A stretch of 64,000 nucleotides of DNA from JBFXCK01 sp050182275. GTDB taxonomy: Bacteria > Pseudomonadota > Alphaproteobacteria > SHNJ01. Position 1 is the stretch's first letter. Every line of letters begins with the position of its first letter. Below the pieces are notes generated by a model that was not told the DNA's origin, did not search any database, and saw nothing but the letters and a program-made list of their open reading frames with translations. A program made the position numbers and the translations under genes. Positions 30,326 through 39,166 of the stretch are shown here, piece by piece. The stretch lies in NCBI GenBank assembly GCA_050182275.1, contig JBFXCK010000001.1, forward strand, positions 62,001 through 126,000, given 5' to 3'.

Positions 30326-31699
30326 TTAAGGCGCCCTTGCTTCCGCCCTTTGGCTGTAAAGATGGATGCCGCGCAATAAATCAAGCGCCCGGGCCAATTG
30401 GTAATCTTGTTCGGGCTTTAGTTCGCCGTCTTCCTTGGCTTTAGCGTCTTTATCCTTGGCGTCTTTGGTTTTTTTATCGTCGCCCTTGGTCTCTTTTAAT
30501 GCATTGGGCAAGTCTTCTTTAACTAAAGCGCCGCGCAAGCTGTCTTCGCGTTTTTTATCGGCTTGCGCATCGATGCCCTCGATCCGGGCGACCGGCACCA
30601 CAATGTCCGGCTCGATTCCCTTGGCCTGGATCGAGCGGCCGGAAGGCGTGTAATAGCGCGCCGTGGTCAAGCGCATGGCGCCGTGGCCCGGCAAGGGAAT
30701 AATGGTTTGCACCGAACCTTTGCCGAAAGATTTAGTTCCCATCACCACCGCGCGGCGGTTATCTTGCAAAGCCCCCGCTACAATTTCAGCAGCCGAAGCG
30801 CTGCCGGCATTGATGAGCACCACGATCGGCACGCCCTTGGCCAAATCGCCGGTCTTAGCGGCAAAACGCGTGGTTTCTTCCGGCCGCCGGCCGCGGGTGG
30901 AAACAATTTCACCATTATCTAAAAAATCATCGCTGATCGAAACCGCTTGATCCAACAAGCCGCCCGGATTATTGCGCAAATCCAACACCAGCCCATGCAG
31001 CTTGCCCTCGGGCAGGATTTTGCGGATTTCTTCCATCGCCTTCACCAAACCGGAATGGGATAATTCATTGAAAGTGGTGATGCGGACATAGCCGATCGTG
31101 CCTTCCAAGCGGTGGCGCACCGATTGAATTTTTACAATTGCGCGCGTTAGGCTGACATCGAACGGCTCGGCATTTTCTCTGCGGATCGAAAGTTTGATTT
31201 TGGTGCCAACCGCGCCCCGCATTTTTTCAACCGCATCGCTTAAAGTTAAGCCCAATACCGGCTCGCCATCCAAGTGGGTAATATAATCGCCCGGTTTCAA
31301 GCCGGCCTTGGCGGCGGGCGTATCATCGATCGGCGATACGACTTTGACAAAACCATTTTCCATGGTGACTTCGATCCCCAAGCCCCCGAATTCGCCTTTG
31401 GTTTGCACTTGCATGTCTTGGAAAGATTTAGCGTTCAAATAGCTGGAATGCGGGTCAAGCGAGGTCAGCATGCCGTTAATCGCCGATTCGATCATTTTTT
31501 CGTCCGTGACCGGCTCGACATAATCGGCGCGCACGCGCTCGAATACATCGCCGAATAAATTCAATTGACGGTAAGTTTCCGAAGCGCCGGCTTTTTTCGC
31601 TTTGTCGTCTTTATCTTGGGCCAGGGCCGGGGCGGTTAGAAAAGCGGAAATGACAACCACGCTTAAAGCTTGCAATAACCAATAACGAATTTGACGCAT
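30326..31699 (-). CDS. ctpA: Carboxyl-terminal processing protease (S41)
   Basis: Periplasmic S41 protease that trims exported or peptidoglycan-active proteins. A signal peptide (residues 1-27, ending APALAQ), a PDZ domain about 98-175 (FGGLGIEVTMENGFVKVVSP...AGLKPGDYITHLDG) and the protease core with catalytic Ser302 (GSASAAE) and Lys327 (SFGKGSVQ). A Lys/Asp-rich charged stretch lies at about 405-430. The length of 457 is normal. It abuts the EnvC-like gene by one base, so the pair is cotranslated. Confidence 0.95.
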   Translation of the reverse strand: MRQIRYWLLQALSVVVISAFLTAPALAQDKDDKAKKAGASETYRQLNLFGDVFERVRADYVEPVTDEKMIESAINGMLTSLDPHSSYLNAKSFQDMQVQTKGEFGGLGIEVTMENGFVKVVSPIDDTPAAKAGLKPGDYITHLDGEPVLGLTLSDAVEKMRGAVGTKIKLSIRRENAEPFDVSLTRAIVKIQSVRHRLEGTIGYVRITTFNELSHSGLVKAMEEIRKILPEGKLHGLVLDLRNNPGGLLDQAVSISDDFLDNGEIVSTRGRRPEETTRFAAKTGDLAKGVPIVVLINAGSASAAEIVAGALQDNRRAVVMGTKSFGKGSVQTIIPLPGHGAMRLTTARYYTPSGRSIQAKGIEPDIVVPVARIEGIDAQADKKREDSLRGALVKEDLPNALKETKGDDKKTKDAKDKDAKAKEDGELKPEQDYQLARALDLLRGIHLYSQRAEARAP

Positions 31700-32880
31700 T
31701 ATCCATCTACCTTTTTCAGTTTGCCCGCCGATTTAAGCGAGGCGGGATTGGTGGGTTGCCCTTGGCGGCGGAATTCGACATAAAGACGCTGGGGTTTTCC
31801 CCCTTCATCATTCATGGCCCCGACCGGCTCGCCGGCCAGCAGATCTTGGCCCAAAGTAGCGTCGATCCGCCCTAAACCGGACAGCAGGGTATGATAGCCT
31901 CCGCCATGCTCAATAATCAAGATTAAGCCATATCCCCGGAACGGACCGACAAAGGCGACCGTGCCATTGGCAGGCGATATGACTTGGGCGCCGGCGCGTG
32001 TTTCCAAGGTAACGCCTTTGCTGGCCGCGCCCAATTCATTGGTTTCCCCGTAATTAATCAGGATTTTGCCCTTGGCCGGCAAGCTTAGCTGGCCAAAAAC
32101 CTGTTCAGGAGGCGGCTGTTTGGCGGATGGTTTTTTAGCCGCTTTCTGAGCCGCCCTCATTTTCCGTTCTTCTTCCAGCTTCTCCAGCAAATCGCGCAAA
32201 TCGGCGGCTTTGCTGGCTAATTGCTGGATTTGGGAAGCTTTTTCGTTGCGTTCTTTTTCCGTTAGGGTGTGCCTTTCTTGCCGCTGTTTGACGAGGCCGG
32301 CTAATTTGGCCTTTTCATCGTTCAAATCCTCGATTTTGACTGCAACTTCGCTTTTGCGCGCGCCCATTTTTTCGCGTAAAGCGGCCAGCCCGACCAGTTC
32401 GGTTTTTAAGGCCCCCGCTTCTTCCTGCAAATGGGGGATCATCGCGCGCAGCAAAATCGCGCTTTGCAGAGCTTCTTCCGGCGTGATCGGCAGCGCGAGC
32501 AAGGCTTGGGGCGGCTGGCGCGAAAGGCGCAACAGCGCCGCCAAGATTTGGCTTAAGTTATCGTGATCGCGGATAAGCGTATTCATCTTTTGCCGTTCTT
32601 CGGCGTTTAGATTTTGCAATTCATCTTCCAGGCGAAGCAGGGCCTCTTCGTTGTTTTGCGCGTTGCGGGCGGTTTGAACCATTTCTTGCTGCAGGGCTTT
32701 AATTTGCTCGGCTAATTTGGCGGCTTCACGCGCCAGGCGTTCTTCTTCGGCCTTGGTTTTTTGCAGGTCTTTCTCGACCGCCTTCACGCTGGCGGCAACG
32801 CCTTTGGCGCCCACGGTTTTGCTTTGCGCCCAGGCGGGGCTTGCCAGCAGCAAAGCGATCAAGATCAGGTATTTACTCAT
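31699..32880 (-). CDS. envC: Murein hydrolase activator, EnvC-like, LytM domain
   Basis: Exported coiled-coil protein that in the EnvC family activates septal amidases. Signal peptide 1-18 (LLLASPAWA), long coiled-coils about 25-110 and 160-255, and a degenerate M23/LytM domain about 280-385. The zinc-binding H...D and HxH residues of active LytM peptidases are missing (KGVTLETRAGA, RLYVEFRRQG), as in EnvC itself, so it is probably an activator and not a peptidase. It overlaps gpmI by 8 bases and ctpA by one base. Confidence 0.9.
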   Translation of the reverse strand: MSKYLILIALLLASPAWAQSKTVGAKGVAASVKAVEKDLQKTKAEEERLAREAAKLAEQIKALQQEMVQTARNAQNNEEALLRLEDELQNLNAEERQKMNTLIRDHDNLSQILAALLRLSRQPPQALLALPITPEEALQSAILLRAMIPHLQEEAGALKTELVGLAALREKMGARKSEVAVKIEDLNDEKAKLAGLVKQRQERHTLTEKERNEKASQIQQLASKAADLRDLLEKLEEERKMRAAQKAAKKPSAKQPPPEQVFGQLSLPAKGKILINYGETNELGAASKGVTLETRAGAQVISPANGTVAFVGPFRGYGLILIIEHGGGYHTLLSGLGRIDATLGQDLLAGEPVGAMNDEGGKPQRLYVEFRRQGQPTNPASLKSAGKLKKVDG

Positions 32881-34399
32881 GGCTAAGCAAAGAATGGCCG
32901 GTCATGGCCTTAGGTTGGGGAAGTTTCAATAGGGCCAGCAAAGTCGGGGCGACATCGGCCAGACGGCCGTTTTGCAGCCGAGTTCCTTTCGGCCCATTGG
33001 CCAAAATAATTTGCACCGGGTTTAATGTATGCGAAGTGTGGGGCGCGCCGGTTAGGGGATCCCTCATCATTTCGGCATTGCCGTGATCGGCGGTGATCAG
33101 CGCAGCGCCCCCCGCTTTTTCCAGCGCATTGATAACGCGGCCTATGCAGCTATCGACGGTTTCAACCGCTTTGACCGCGGCGCTTAAAACGCCGGTATGG
33201 CCTACCATATCGGGGTTGGCATAATTGGCGATGATAACATCGAACTTGCCGCTTTCAATCGCCCTGACCAGCTGATCGGTCAATTCAATCGCCGACATTT
33301 CCGGCTTCACATCGTAAGTCGCGACTTTGGGCGAAGGGATTAAAATCCGCTCTTCGCCCGGGTAGGTTTTTTCCTCGCCGCCATTAAAGAAAAAAGTGAC
33401 ATGCGGGTATTTTTCGGTCTCGGCGATGCGAAGCTGCGTTAGGCCGGCCTTGGCGATAAGCTCGCCGAAAATATCATTCAATTCCTGCGCCGGGAATAAG
33501 GCCGGCATGAATGTATTTAGATGCTCGGAATATTCCGCCATGCCAAGCGTGGCGGCAAAATGAATTACGTTTTTGCGCGGAAAAGGAATAAAATCAGGAT
33601 CAAGCAAGGCGGCCAATATCTGCCGAACGCGGTCGGCCCGGAAATTAGCGCATAAAATCCCATCGCCATCCACCATGCCTTCGTAACCGCCAATGACGGC
33701 GGGTTTGATGAATTCGTCATGTTCAATCCTGGCATAGGAATCTTCGATGGCGGAAATACCATCTTTGGCCCGCAGGCCTTTGCCTTCGACCAGCGTTTCA
33801 TAGGCCAGCTGCACCCGCTCCCACCTTTTATCGCGGTCCATGGCGAAATAGCGCCCACCGATCGTGGCAATGGCGGTGTTTTTAAAATTCGTCATTTCCC
33901 GCAAAAGATGGTTGATATAAGTAATGGCGCTTTGCGGCGGCGTATCCCGGCCATCGGTGAATAGATGCAAAAGCACCGGTATTCCCGCTTCGTTCAAATA
34001 GCGCGCCAGCGCGATGATATGGTCTTGATGCGCATGAACGCCGCCCGGCGAAAACAAACCCATTACATGCGCCCGGCCTTTGCTGGCTTTAAGCTTGGCG
34101 ATAAAATTTTGCAAGTTTGGGTTTTGCCGCAAAGTTCCGTCTTTGATCGCTATATCGATACGCGGCAAATCTTGCATGACGACGCGGCCCGCGCCCAAAT
34201 TCATATGGCCCACTTCCGAATTGCCCATTTGCCCCTCGGGCAAACCCACATCGAAACCGCAAGTCGTCAAAAAACTGTGCGGATATTGTTCAATTAAACG
34301 GTTCCAATTCGGGGTGTTGGCCAAAGCAATCGCATTATCCTCTTTTTCGACGCGATAGCCCCAGCCGTCCAGAATGCATAAAAGCAGCGGTTTTTTCAT
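32873..34399 (-). CDS. gpmI: 2,3-bisphosphoglycerate-independent phosphoglycerate mutase
   Basis: Cofactor-independent iPGM of lower glycolysis and gluconeogenesis, a Mn-dependent alkaline-phosphatase-fold enzyme. N-terminal metal site LCILDGWG (Asp11), phosphoserine Ser61 in GQMGNSEVGHMNLGAGR, and the metal-binding ITADHGNAEMM and GAPHTSHTLNPVQ near the C-terminus. The length of 508 is usual. It is the first gene of a tightly overlapping gpmI-envC-ctpA-deacetylase-rppH run, a recurring arrangement in alphaproteobacteria. Confidence 0.97.
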   Translation of the reverse strand: MKKPLLLCILDGWGYRVEKEDNAIALANTPNWNRLIEQYPHSFLTTCGFDVGLPEGQMGNSEVGHMNLGAGRVVMQDLPRIDIAIKDGTLRQNPNLQNFIAKLKASKGRAHVMGLFSPGGVHAHQDHIIALARYLNEAGIPVLLHLFTDGRDTPPQSAITYINHLLREMTNFKNTAIATIGGRYFAMDRDKRWERVQLAYETLVEGKGLRAKDGISAIEDSYARIEHDEFIKPAVIGGYEGMVDGDGILCANFRADRVRQILAALLDPDFIPFPRKNVIHFAATLGMAEYSEHLNTFMPALFPAQELNDIFGELIAKAGLTQLRIAETEKYPHVTFFFNGGEEKTYPGEERILIPSPKVATYDVKPEMSAIELTDQLVRAIESGKFDVIIANYANPDMVGHTGVLSAAVKAVETVDSCIGRVINALEKAGGAALITADHGNAEMMRDPLTGAPHTSHTLNPVQIILANGPKGTRLQNGRLADVAPTLLALLKLPQPKAMTGHSLLSHE

Positions 34400-34450
34400 G
34401 GGGCGGAGTATAGCAAGAAATCCAGGAAAAGGGAGGGCAATAGCTAAAAA

Positions 34451-34882
34451 CTATTCCCGGTGATAAGGATGCCCCTTTAAAATCTGCTCGGCGCGGTAGA
34501 TTTGCTCTAATAGCATAACCCGTGCCAGCAAATGCGGCCAGGTAAGTTTGCCTAAGGCCAGTTTTACCTTGGCGGCTTTTACAATCGATTCATCCAGGCC
34601 GTCAGCGCCGCCGATTACTAAACAAATATTGGAATGGGCTTCTTTCCATTTTTGCCATTGGATGGCGAAATCCTCGCTTGAAAAATCCTTGCCGTTTTCA
34701 TCAAGCGCGATTAAGAAGCAGTTTTTGGGAATGGCGGCTTTTAGATTTTCAGTTTCATTGCGGCGGGAATCGATTTCTTGAATGGCGATAAGGCCAGAGA
34801 GGCGCTTTACATATTCTTCGCTTAATTCATGCAAAGGGCCGGATTTCAGCCTGCCTGCCGCAATCAAGCGGATATTCGGCAT
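34451..34882 (-). CDS. rlmH: 23S rRNA (pseudouridine1915-N3) methyltransferase
   Basis: SPOUT-fold methyltransferase acting on 23S rRNA helix 69. The SAM-binding knot LVIGGADGLDESI and the C-terminal TWPHLLARVMLLEQIYRAEQILKGHPYHRE are diagnostic. I start it at 34882 (MPNIRLIAAGRLK), 7 bases after rsfS, giving 143 residues; the longer in-frame start lies inside rsfS. The rsfS-rlmH order is common in proteobacteria. Confidence 0.95.
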   Translation of the reverse strand: MPNIRLIAAGRLKSGPLHELSEEYVKRLSGLIAIQEIDSRRNETENLKAAIPKNCFLIALDENGKDFSSEDFAIQWQKWKEAHSNICLVIGGADGLDESIVKAAKVKLALGKLTWPHLLARVMLLEQIYRAEQILKGHPYHRE

Positions 34883-34889
34883 GATGAGG

Positions 34890-35258
34890 TTAAGCCAAGA
34901 CGGGAGCCGGGGTTTCCACCCAATCCACGCCCCACATCTTTTCAAGATTATAGAGCTGGCGGGTTTCACCCTTGAAGAGATGGACAATCACATCGCCCGC
35001 ATCAACCACCACCCAATCGCAATTGGGGATGCCTTCCACGGCCGGCTGGCGAAGCCCGCGGTCTTTTAATGAATCGCGGATGCGTTCGGCGACCGCGCTT
35101 AACTGGCGCTGCGAAGCGCAAGAAGCGATCACCAAAAAGTCGGCTAGGGAAGATTTGCTGGTAAGATTAAGGGTAACGATGTTATCGGCCTTGGTGGCGG
35201 ATAGGCTTTGCTCGATCAGGTCAAGCATGTCGGTAGTCGTCAATGTTGCTTTGGCCAA
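34890..35258 (-). CDS. rsfS: Ribosomal silencing factor RsfS
   Basis: Iojap/RsfS family, binding L14 on the large subunit and blocking subunit joining under starvation. Family motifs are NIVTLNLTSKSSLADFLVIASCASQRQLSAVAERI and DWVVVDAGDVIVHLFKGETRQLYNLEKMW. The length of 122 is normal. It sits between nadD and rlmH, its usual place; nadD ends 73 bases upstream of its start. Confidence 0.95.
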   Translation of the reverse strand: MAKATLTTTDMLDLIEQSLSATKADNIVTLNLTSKSSLADFLVIASCASQRQLSAVAERIRDSLKDRGLRQPAVEGIPNCDWVVVDAGDVIVHLFKGETRQLYNLEKMWGVDWVETPAPVLA

Positions 35259-35331
35259 GCTGTTACTATTCTCCTTCGGTTTAGGGGGGTAAAAATTGCC
35301 CCTTACCTATTATTATCATATGGTAAAAGGG

Positions 35332-35949
35332 TTAATATTTTCCAGCTTTATTTTGGGCTTTAGCCCTTTGGCGTTTCCACCAATGTTGTTTTTGGGCATG
35401 ACGCAACGCGGTAGAGCTGGCTTTGTGTAATAAAATGTCGTAATAGGCCCAAGCCGGGGGTTCGAAAAGGGCCAGGTTTTTGGCCCTATTTTTGGCAATT
35501 GGGCGCGTTTTAGAGGGGTTTTTAAGTTTGGATTTCCTGAAAGATCCGCGCGGGAAAACGGCAAAGGGGATAAGTTTCAATAAATCCCGCCAGCGATGCC
35601 AGCGCGGCAATTCCGCCCAATTATCCGCCCCCGTCAGCCATACGAATAAATGGTTTGGATAGCGTTTTTTTAGCGCGGTCACGGTATCGAACGTGTAGCG
35701 GGTACCCCATTTTTTTTCCAAATCCTTGATACGGATTTTTTTATCGGCGGCGGTTTTTTTGGCGTGGCGCAGGCGCGCAGCAAAAGGCGCCATATCTTTT
35801 TTGCTTTTCAGCGGATTTTGGGGACTGACCAGCCACCACACCTCATCCAGCCCCAACAGCTTAATCGCCTGCTTGCTGATATAGACATGGCCCGCATGGG
35901 CCGGATTAAAAGACCCGCCCAAAAGGCCGATGCGTTTAGATTTTTTCAT
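35332..35949 (-). CDS. nadD: Nicotinate-nucleotide adenylyltransferase
   Basis: Transfers AMP from ATP to nicotinate mononucleotide in NAD synthesis. The nucleotidyltransferase start [18 protein letters not shown] with its (H)xGH motif is intact, with LVSPQNPLK and [16 protein letters not shown] following. I start it at 35949 (MKKSKRIG), which overlaps obgE by 14 bases. It has an extended very basic C-terminal tail of about 25 residues ([22 protein letters not shown]), which is not part of the catalytic fold. Confidence 0.94.
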   Translation of the reverse strand: MKKSKRIGLLGGSFNPAHAGHVYISKQAIKLLGLDEVWWLVSPQNPLKSKKDMAPFAARLRHAKKTAADKKIRIKDLEKKWGTRYTFDTVTALKKRYPNHLFVWLTGADNWAELPRWHRWRDLLKLIPFAVFPRGSFRKSKLKNPSKTRPIAKNRAKNLALFEPPAWAYYDILLHKASSTALRHAQKQHWWKRQRAKAQNKAGKY

Positions 35950-36961
35950 GTTCGGAAGATAACTCTTCCGCCCGCGCTTTGGCAATCATATCGCGCAAGG
36001 CTCGCAATACCTCTTTGACGCCCTCATGGCTGGCGGCGGAAATTAAAAAAGGAGGTTGGCCTGAGGCTTTTTTTAAGGCCGAGGCCTGTTTTTTACGAGC
36101 CGCCTCATCCAGGGCGTCGATTTTGTTGAGGGCCACGATTTCGGGCTTTTCGGCCAGGCCATGGCCAAAGGCCTCTAATTCGGCGCGGACGGTTTTGTAA
36201 TCTTCGGCGATGTTTTCTGATGCACCATCAACCAAATGCAATAAAACGCGGCAGCGTTCGATATGGCTTAGAAATTTGGTGCCAAGGCCTTTGCCTTCAT
36301 GGGCGCCCTCAATCAAACCGGGAATATCGGCCAATACGAAAGAATCTTCATCCACTTTCACCACGCCCAATTGGGGGTGCAAGGTGGTGAAGGGATAATC
36401 GGCGATTTTGGGTTTGGCGGCGCTTGTTGCGGCCAGGAAAGTTGATTTGCCGGCATTGGGCAGGCCGACAATTCCGGCATCGGCAATTAGTTTAAGGCGC
36501 AGCCACAGCCACATTTCCTCGCCCGCCTCGCCGGGATCGGCACGGCGCGGGGCGCGGTTGGTGGAAGATTTATAATATTCATTGCCAAAACCGCCCTTGC
36601 CGCCCTTGGCGATGGTGATTTGCTGGCCGTCTTCGGTGAGATCAGCCAAAATTGTTTCTTTATCTTCGGCCAGAATTTCGGTGCCGACGGGGACTTTTAA
36701 AATAACATCATCGCCGCTTTTACCGTGGCATTGCGAACCCATGCCGTGGCCGCCATTTTTGGCTTTGAAATGCTGTTGATAGCGGTAATCAATCAGCGTG
36801 TTTAAATTCCGCGCCGCCTCGATAATGACATTGCCGCCCCGCCCGCCATTGCCGCCATCGGGCCCGCCGAACTGAATGAATTTGGCGCGGTGAAAGCTGG
36901 CGCTGCCATTGCCGCCCGAACCGGCAGCGACAAAAATTTTGGCTTCATCGAGGAATTTCAT
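35936..36961 (-). CDS. obgE: GTPase ObgE/CgtA
   Basis: Ribosome-associated GTPase needed for 50S maturation. The glycine-rich Obg domain (residues 1-158, [19 protein letters not shown]..., [12 protein letters not shown]) is followed by the G domain with G1 GLPNAGKST at 166-174, the [16 protein letters not shown] switch and NKID. The length of 341 is typical. The order rplU-rpmA-(repeat)-obgE-nadD-rsfS-rlmH is conserved in proteobacteria. A repeat cluster separates it from rpmA. Confidence 0.97.
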   Translation of the reverse strand: MKFLDEAKIFVAAGSGGNGSASFHRAKFIQFGGPDGGNGGRGGNVIIEAARNLNTLIDYRYQQHFKAKNGGHGMGSQCHGKSGDDVILKVPVGTEILAEDKETILADLTEDGQQITIAKGGKGGFGNEYYKSSTNRAPRRADPGEAGEEMWLWLRLKLIADAGIVGLPNAGKSTFLAATSAAKPKIADYPFTTLHPQLGVVKVDEDSFVLADIPGLIEGAHEGKGLGTKFLSHIERCRVLLHLVDGASENIAEDYKTVRAELEAFGHGLAEKPEIVALNKIDALDEAARKKQASALKKASGQPPFLISAASHEGVKEVLRALRDMIAKARAEELSSEHEKI

Positions 36962-36976
36962 GACGTTTACTATCGA

Positions 36977-37120
36977 TCATCCTTCGATCCACCTTCGCAT
37001 AAAGCTACGGTGGACAGGTTGGAAAGCTCTTCACCCTCCGGAGCTTTAGCGTAGGAGGGCAAGCTCAGGATGAGCCTTTAGTAAATAAAAAGCTCATGGT
37101 GAGCTTGTCGAACCATGAGC
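36977..37120. repeat. Composite repeat cluster between rpmA and obgE
   Basis: Four palindromic elements are packed together. TCATCCTTCGA (36977-36987) and CAAGCTCAGGATGA (37060-37073) are the two halves of one 25-base REP unit split by 72 bases. Inside the split are the hairpin 36989-37013 (arms CCACC / GGTGG) and the unit 37034-37060 (arms CCCTCC / GGAGGG), the latter related to the sucB insert. After them comes an intact REP unit at 37092-37120 (arms GCTCATGG / CCATGAGC). The cluster lies in a transcript of ribosomal and GTPase genes. Confidence 0.85.
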
Positions 37121-37143
37121 TTGGTTAGAAAAATTGAATAGTT

Positions 37144-37401
37144 TTAAGCGACCGGCTTAATCGAAACGTAAGTTCTGCCTTCGGCTTTGCGTTTGAATTC
37201 AACGCGGCCTTCGGTTAAGGCGAACAAGGTGTGGTCGCGGCCGATGCCGACATTATCGCCGGGGCAGAATTTGGTGCCGCGCTGGCGCACCAAAATATTG
37301 CCGGCGATCACAACCTGGCCGCCGAATTTTTTAACGCCCAAGCGCTTACTATGGGAATCGCGGCCGTTGGTGGTGCTGCCGCCCGCTTTTTTCTGTGCCA
37401 T
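37144..37401 (-). CDS. rpmA: 50S ribosomal protein L27
   Basis: Large-subunit protein near the peptidyl-transferase centre. The N-terminus [27 protein letters not shown] and [28 protein letters not shown] are diagnostic. The length of 85 is normal. It starts 19 bases after the rplU stop and shares its transcript. Confidence 0.97.
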   Translation of the reverse strand: MAQKKAGGSTTNGRDSHSKRLGVKKFGGQVVIAGNILVRQRGTKFCPGDNVGIGRDHTLFALTEGRVEFKRKAEGRTYVSIKPVA

Positions 37402-37420
37402 GACTTTACTCCCTTAATCC

Positions 37421-37732
37421 TTATTTCGCGATTGCGGTGATTTCAACCAGGCTTAATTCCTGGCGGTGGCCGTTTTTACGGCGGTAATTGTGACGGCGGC
37501 GCTTTTTGAAAATGACGACTTTCTCATCCATTTGCTGCGCTACCAAGGTGGCGGCGACACTGGCGCCCTTTAACAAAGGCTTGCCGATGGTGATGCTAGA
37601 GCCTTCGCCCACCATCAACACATCGTTGAAAGTGATTTTAGCGCCGTTTTCGCCTTCCAGCTTTTCGACATGCAGCTTATCGCCCGCTTTAACGCGGTAT
37701 TGCTTACCGCCCGATTGAAAAATCGCAAACAT
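37421..37732 (-). CDS. rplU: 50S ribosomal protein L21
   Basis: Large-subunit protein binding 23S rRNA. The start MFAIFQSGGKQYRVKAGDKLHVEKLEGENGAKITFNDVLMVG and the basic KKRRRHNYRRKNGHRQ segment are diagnostic. The length of 103 is normal. It is the first gene of the rplU-rpmA-obgE unit, with a well-formed promoter upstream. Confidence 0.97.
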   Translation of the reverse strand: MFAIFQSGGKQYRVKAGDKLHVEKLEGENGAKITFNDVLMVGEGSSITIGKPLLKGASVAATLVAQQMDEKVVIFKKRRRHNYRRKNGHRQELSLVEITAIAK

Positions 37733-37790
37733 AATATCCTGCCTTTAAGTTCAAAAAATAACGCCGCCGATTGCGTTGGCGGACGGGTGC

Positions 37791-37819
37791 TTTATGAAGG
37801 AAAACCAAGGGTTTGTCAA
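37791..37819 (-). promoter_or_regulatory. Sigma-70 type promoter for rplU-rpmA
   Basis: On the minus strand, TTGACA (37814-37819) is separated by exactly 17 bases from CATAAA (37791-37796), facing rplU about 60 bases upstream of its start codon. The consensus -35 box and ideal spacing make this the best housekeeping promoter I see in the window. Confidence 0.75.
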
Positions 37820-37888
37820 GCGCCGGCGCAAAAAGCCTTTACAGGCATATCTTTTTAAGATACTAATCGGGGCGTACGGGATAAAACA

Positions 37889-38623
37889 ATGCTGGAATTA
37901 CGGCCGCTTTTAAAAAAACCGCAAATCATCGACGCCTGGCAAAAGCGCACGGGCCGCGCCTTTCATGAATTGCCCAATCTTTTGCGCCCCTTTTGGCCGG
38001 GCCATAAGCGCGATGAATTTTGCCTGAATCTGGGCGATGATTTATGTTTGTCTTTCGAACATTCTGGCGGCGGCGGCTTTCAGCGTTTCAGCCTTGGTAT
38101 TGCACCCGAAGGCGCTTTGCAAATTCATGGCTTGCGCGCCTTTCCCCATTCAAAAGGCTTTGGCAAGGAATTCATGCGCTGGGTAATCGGCTTTGCCGAA
38201 GAAATAAAACGCCCGCAATTGGAATTGGTGGCCAGCGAAGTGGGCCGTTATTTCTGGGCCAGGGCCGGCTTTATTCCCGATGAACCCGCCTGGGACACAA
38301 TCCGCCAAGCGGCGCTGGTTTATTTGCGCCAGGAAGAATATTTGCTGGGCAGGGATGTTTGGGTGCTGGAAAAAATCTTGCACAACCCCAACCCCGCCGC
38401 CATCCGCAACCTTGCCTGCCAAACCATCATGGGCTGGAAAGACGGCCAATTTCAAGAAATCGCAATCGGCAAAGACATGCTGCTCGATGCGCCCGGCTGG
38501 GGCGGCCTGCTTGATTTAACCGACCCCGTTGCCCGCCGCCAGGCGCTGGAATATTGCAGGCCTGTTCTGTTGCCGGCCGCGAGTCTTCTTCTTAAGCGCG
38601 AACAAATCCGGATGCGGGCTTAA
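37889..38623 (+). CDS. GNAT-like protein, unknown substrate
   Basis: A 244-residue soluble protein. Residues about 80-135 resemble the acetyl-CoA site of GNAT N-acetyltransferases: LRAFPHSKGFGKEFMRWVIGFAEE (an RxxGxG/A-like turn and helix), then PQLELVASEVGRYFWARAGFIP (motif B). The C-terminal half, with a Gly/Trp-rich AIGKDMLLDAPGWGGLLDL, is unlike simple GNATs. A general N-acetyltransferase role is inference. It stands alone, divergent from rplU. Confidence 0.65.
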   Translation: MLELRPLLKKPQIIDAWQKRTGRAFHELPNLLRPFWPGHKRDEFCLNLGDDLCLSFEHSGGGGFQRFSLGIAPEGALQIHGLRAFPHSKGFGKEFMRWVIGFAEEIKRPQLELVASEVGRYFWARAGFIPDEPAWDTIRQAALVYLRQEEYLLGRDVWVLEKILHNPNPAAIRNLACQTIMGWKDGQFQEIAIGKDMLLDAPGWGGLLDLTDPVARRQALEYCRPVLLPAASLLLKREQIRMRA

Positions 38624-38652
38624 AGGGCGGATGGGGCGTTACTCTATGAATT

Positions 38653-39075
38653 TTACTCCTCCAAATGGCTTTCATTCTTTTTCTTTGCCTCTTTGGGCTT
38701 GGGCGGGGTGATGTCGCGGAATTTAATGCCGCATTTTTTGCGCACCGATACTTGCTCCAAGGCTTCATATTCCCCTTTCAAGCGCTGATATTCGGCCGCC
38801 TGCGGGCCATCGCCCCCTTCCAGGAAGAAAAGCGCCGGCCAGAATAAAATCAAGCCAACGCCCATTTGCGCCGCGTCATTATCGGCGTCTTTTTTCAAAT
38901 TGCCGTAAAGCTGGCTGGCCTGGCGGGAAATGCGCGATTGCTCCTCGCCAATTTGGGCGCAAGAGAAAGATTGATATTGCGTGGGCGACACATAGGCGGC
39001 CGCTAGGCGGTCGGGATCGCTCGCGCAAGCGGATAGGAGGGCGAGGGAGAGGAGGGAAAGCAAGGGTTTTTTCAT
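38653..39075 (-). CDS. Unknown lipoprotein
   Basis: A 140-residue protein with a signal peptide and lipobox (LLSAC, Cys17), so a predicted membrane-anchored lipoprotein. A second hydrophobic stretch (VGLILFWPALFFLEGG) lies about residue 75, and the C-terminus is Lys/Glu/Pro-rich. Start at 39075, with CAGGAG upstream; an in-frame ATG 19 codons earlier would destroy the signal peptide. It is divergent from a small XRE regulator, and its -10 element is covered by a palindrome, suggesting control by that regulator. Confidence 0.75.
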   Translation of the reverse strand: MKKPLLSLLSLALLSACASDPDRLAAAYVSPTQYQSFSCAQIGEEQSRISRQASQLYGNLKKDADNDAAQMGVGLILFWPALFFLEGGDGPQAAEYQRLKGEYEALEQVSVRKKCGIKFRDITPPKPKEAKKKNESHLEE

Positions 39076-39114
39076 GGGGGCTCCTGTTGGAATAAGGGGG
39101 TGTTTAGACAATTG

Positions 39115-39132
39115 ATGAGAATATATTCTCAT
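39115..39132. promoter_or_regulatory. Palindromic operator between lipoprotein and XRE gene
   Basis: An 18-base perfect palindrome, ATGAGAATATATTCTCAT, lies in the divergent region. A half-site TATTCTC recurs at 39158-39164, just before the XRE start codon. It overlaps the -10 box of the minus-strand promoter. The natural reader is the adjacent XRE protein, giving repression of both genes (inference). Confidence 0.65.
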
Positions 39133-39149
39133 ATCAGGGAAAGTGTCAA
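39120..39149 (-). promoter_or_regulatory. Promoter of the lipoprotein gene
   Basis: On the minus strand TTGACA (39144-39149), an 18-base spacer, then TATATT (39120-39125), about 45 bases upstream of the lipoprotein ATG. The -10 box lies inside the operator palindrome, so a bound regulator would block RNA polymerase. Confidence 0.65.
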
Positions 39150-39166
39150 GTCGGCACTATTCTCCT

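Noticed and set aside
31699..32880. EnvC-like gene as an active M23 metallopeptidase.
   Set aside because: The His/Asp and HxH zinc ligands are absent, as in EnvC activators.
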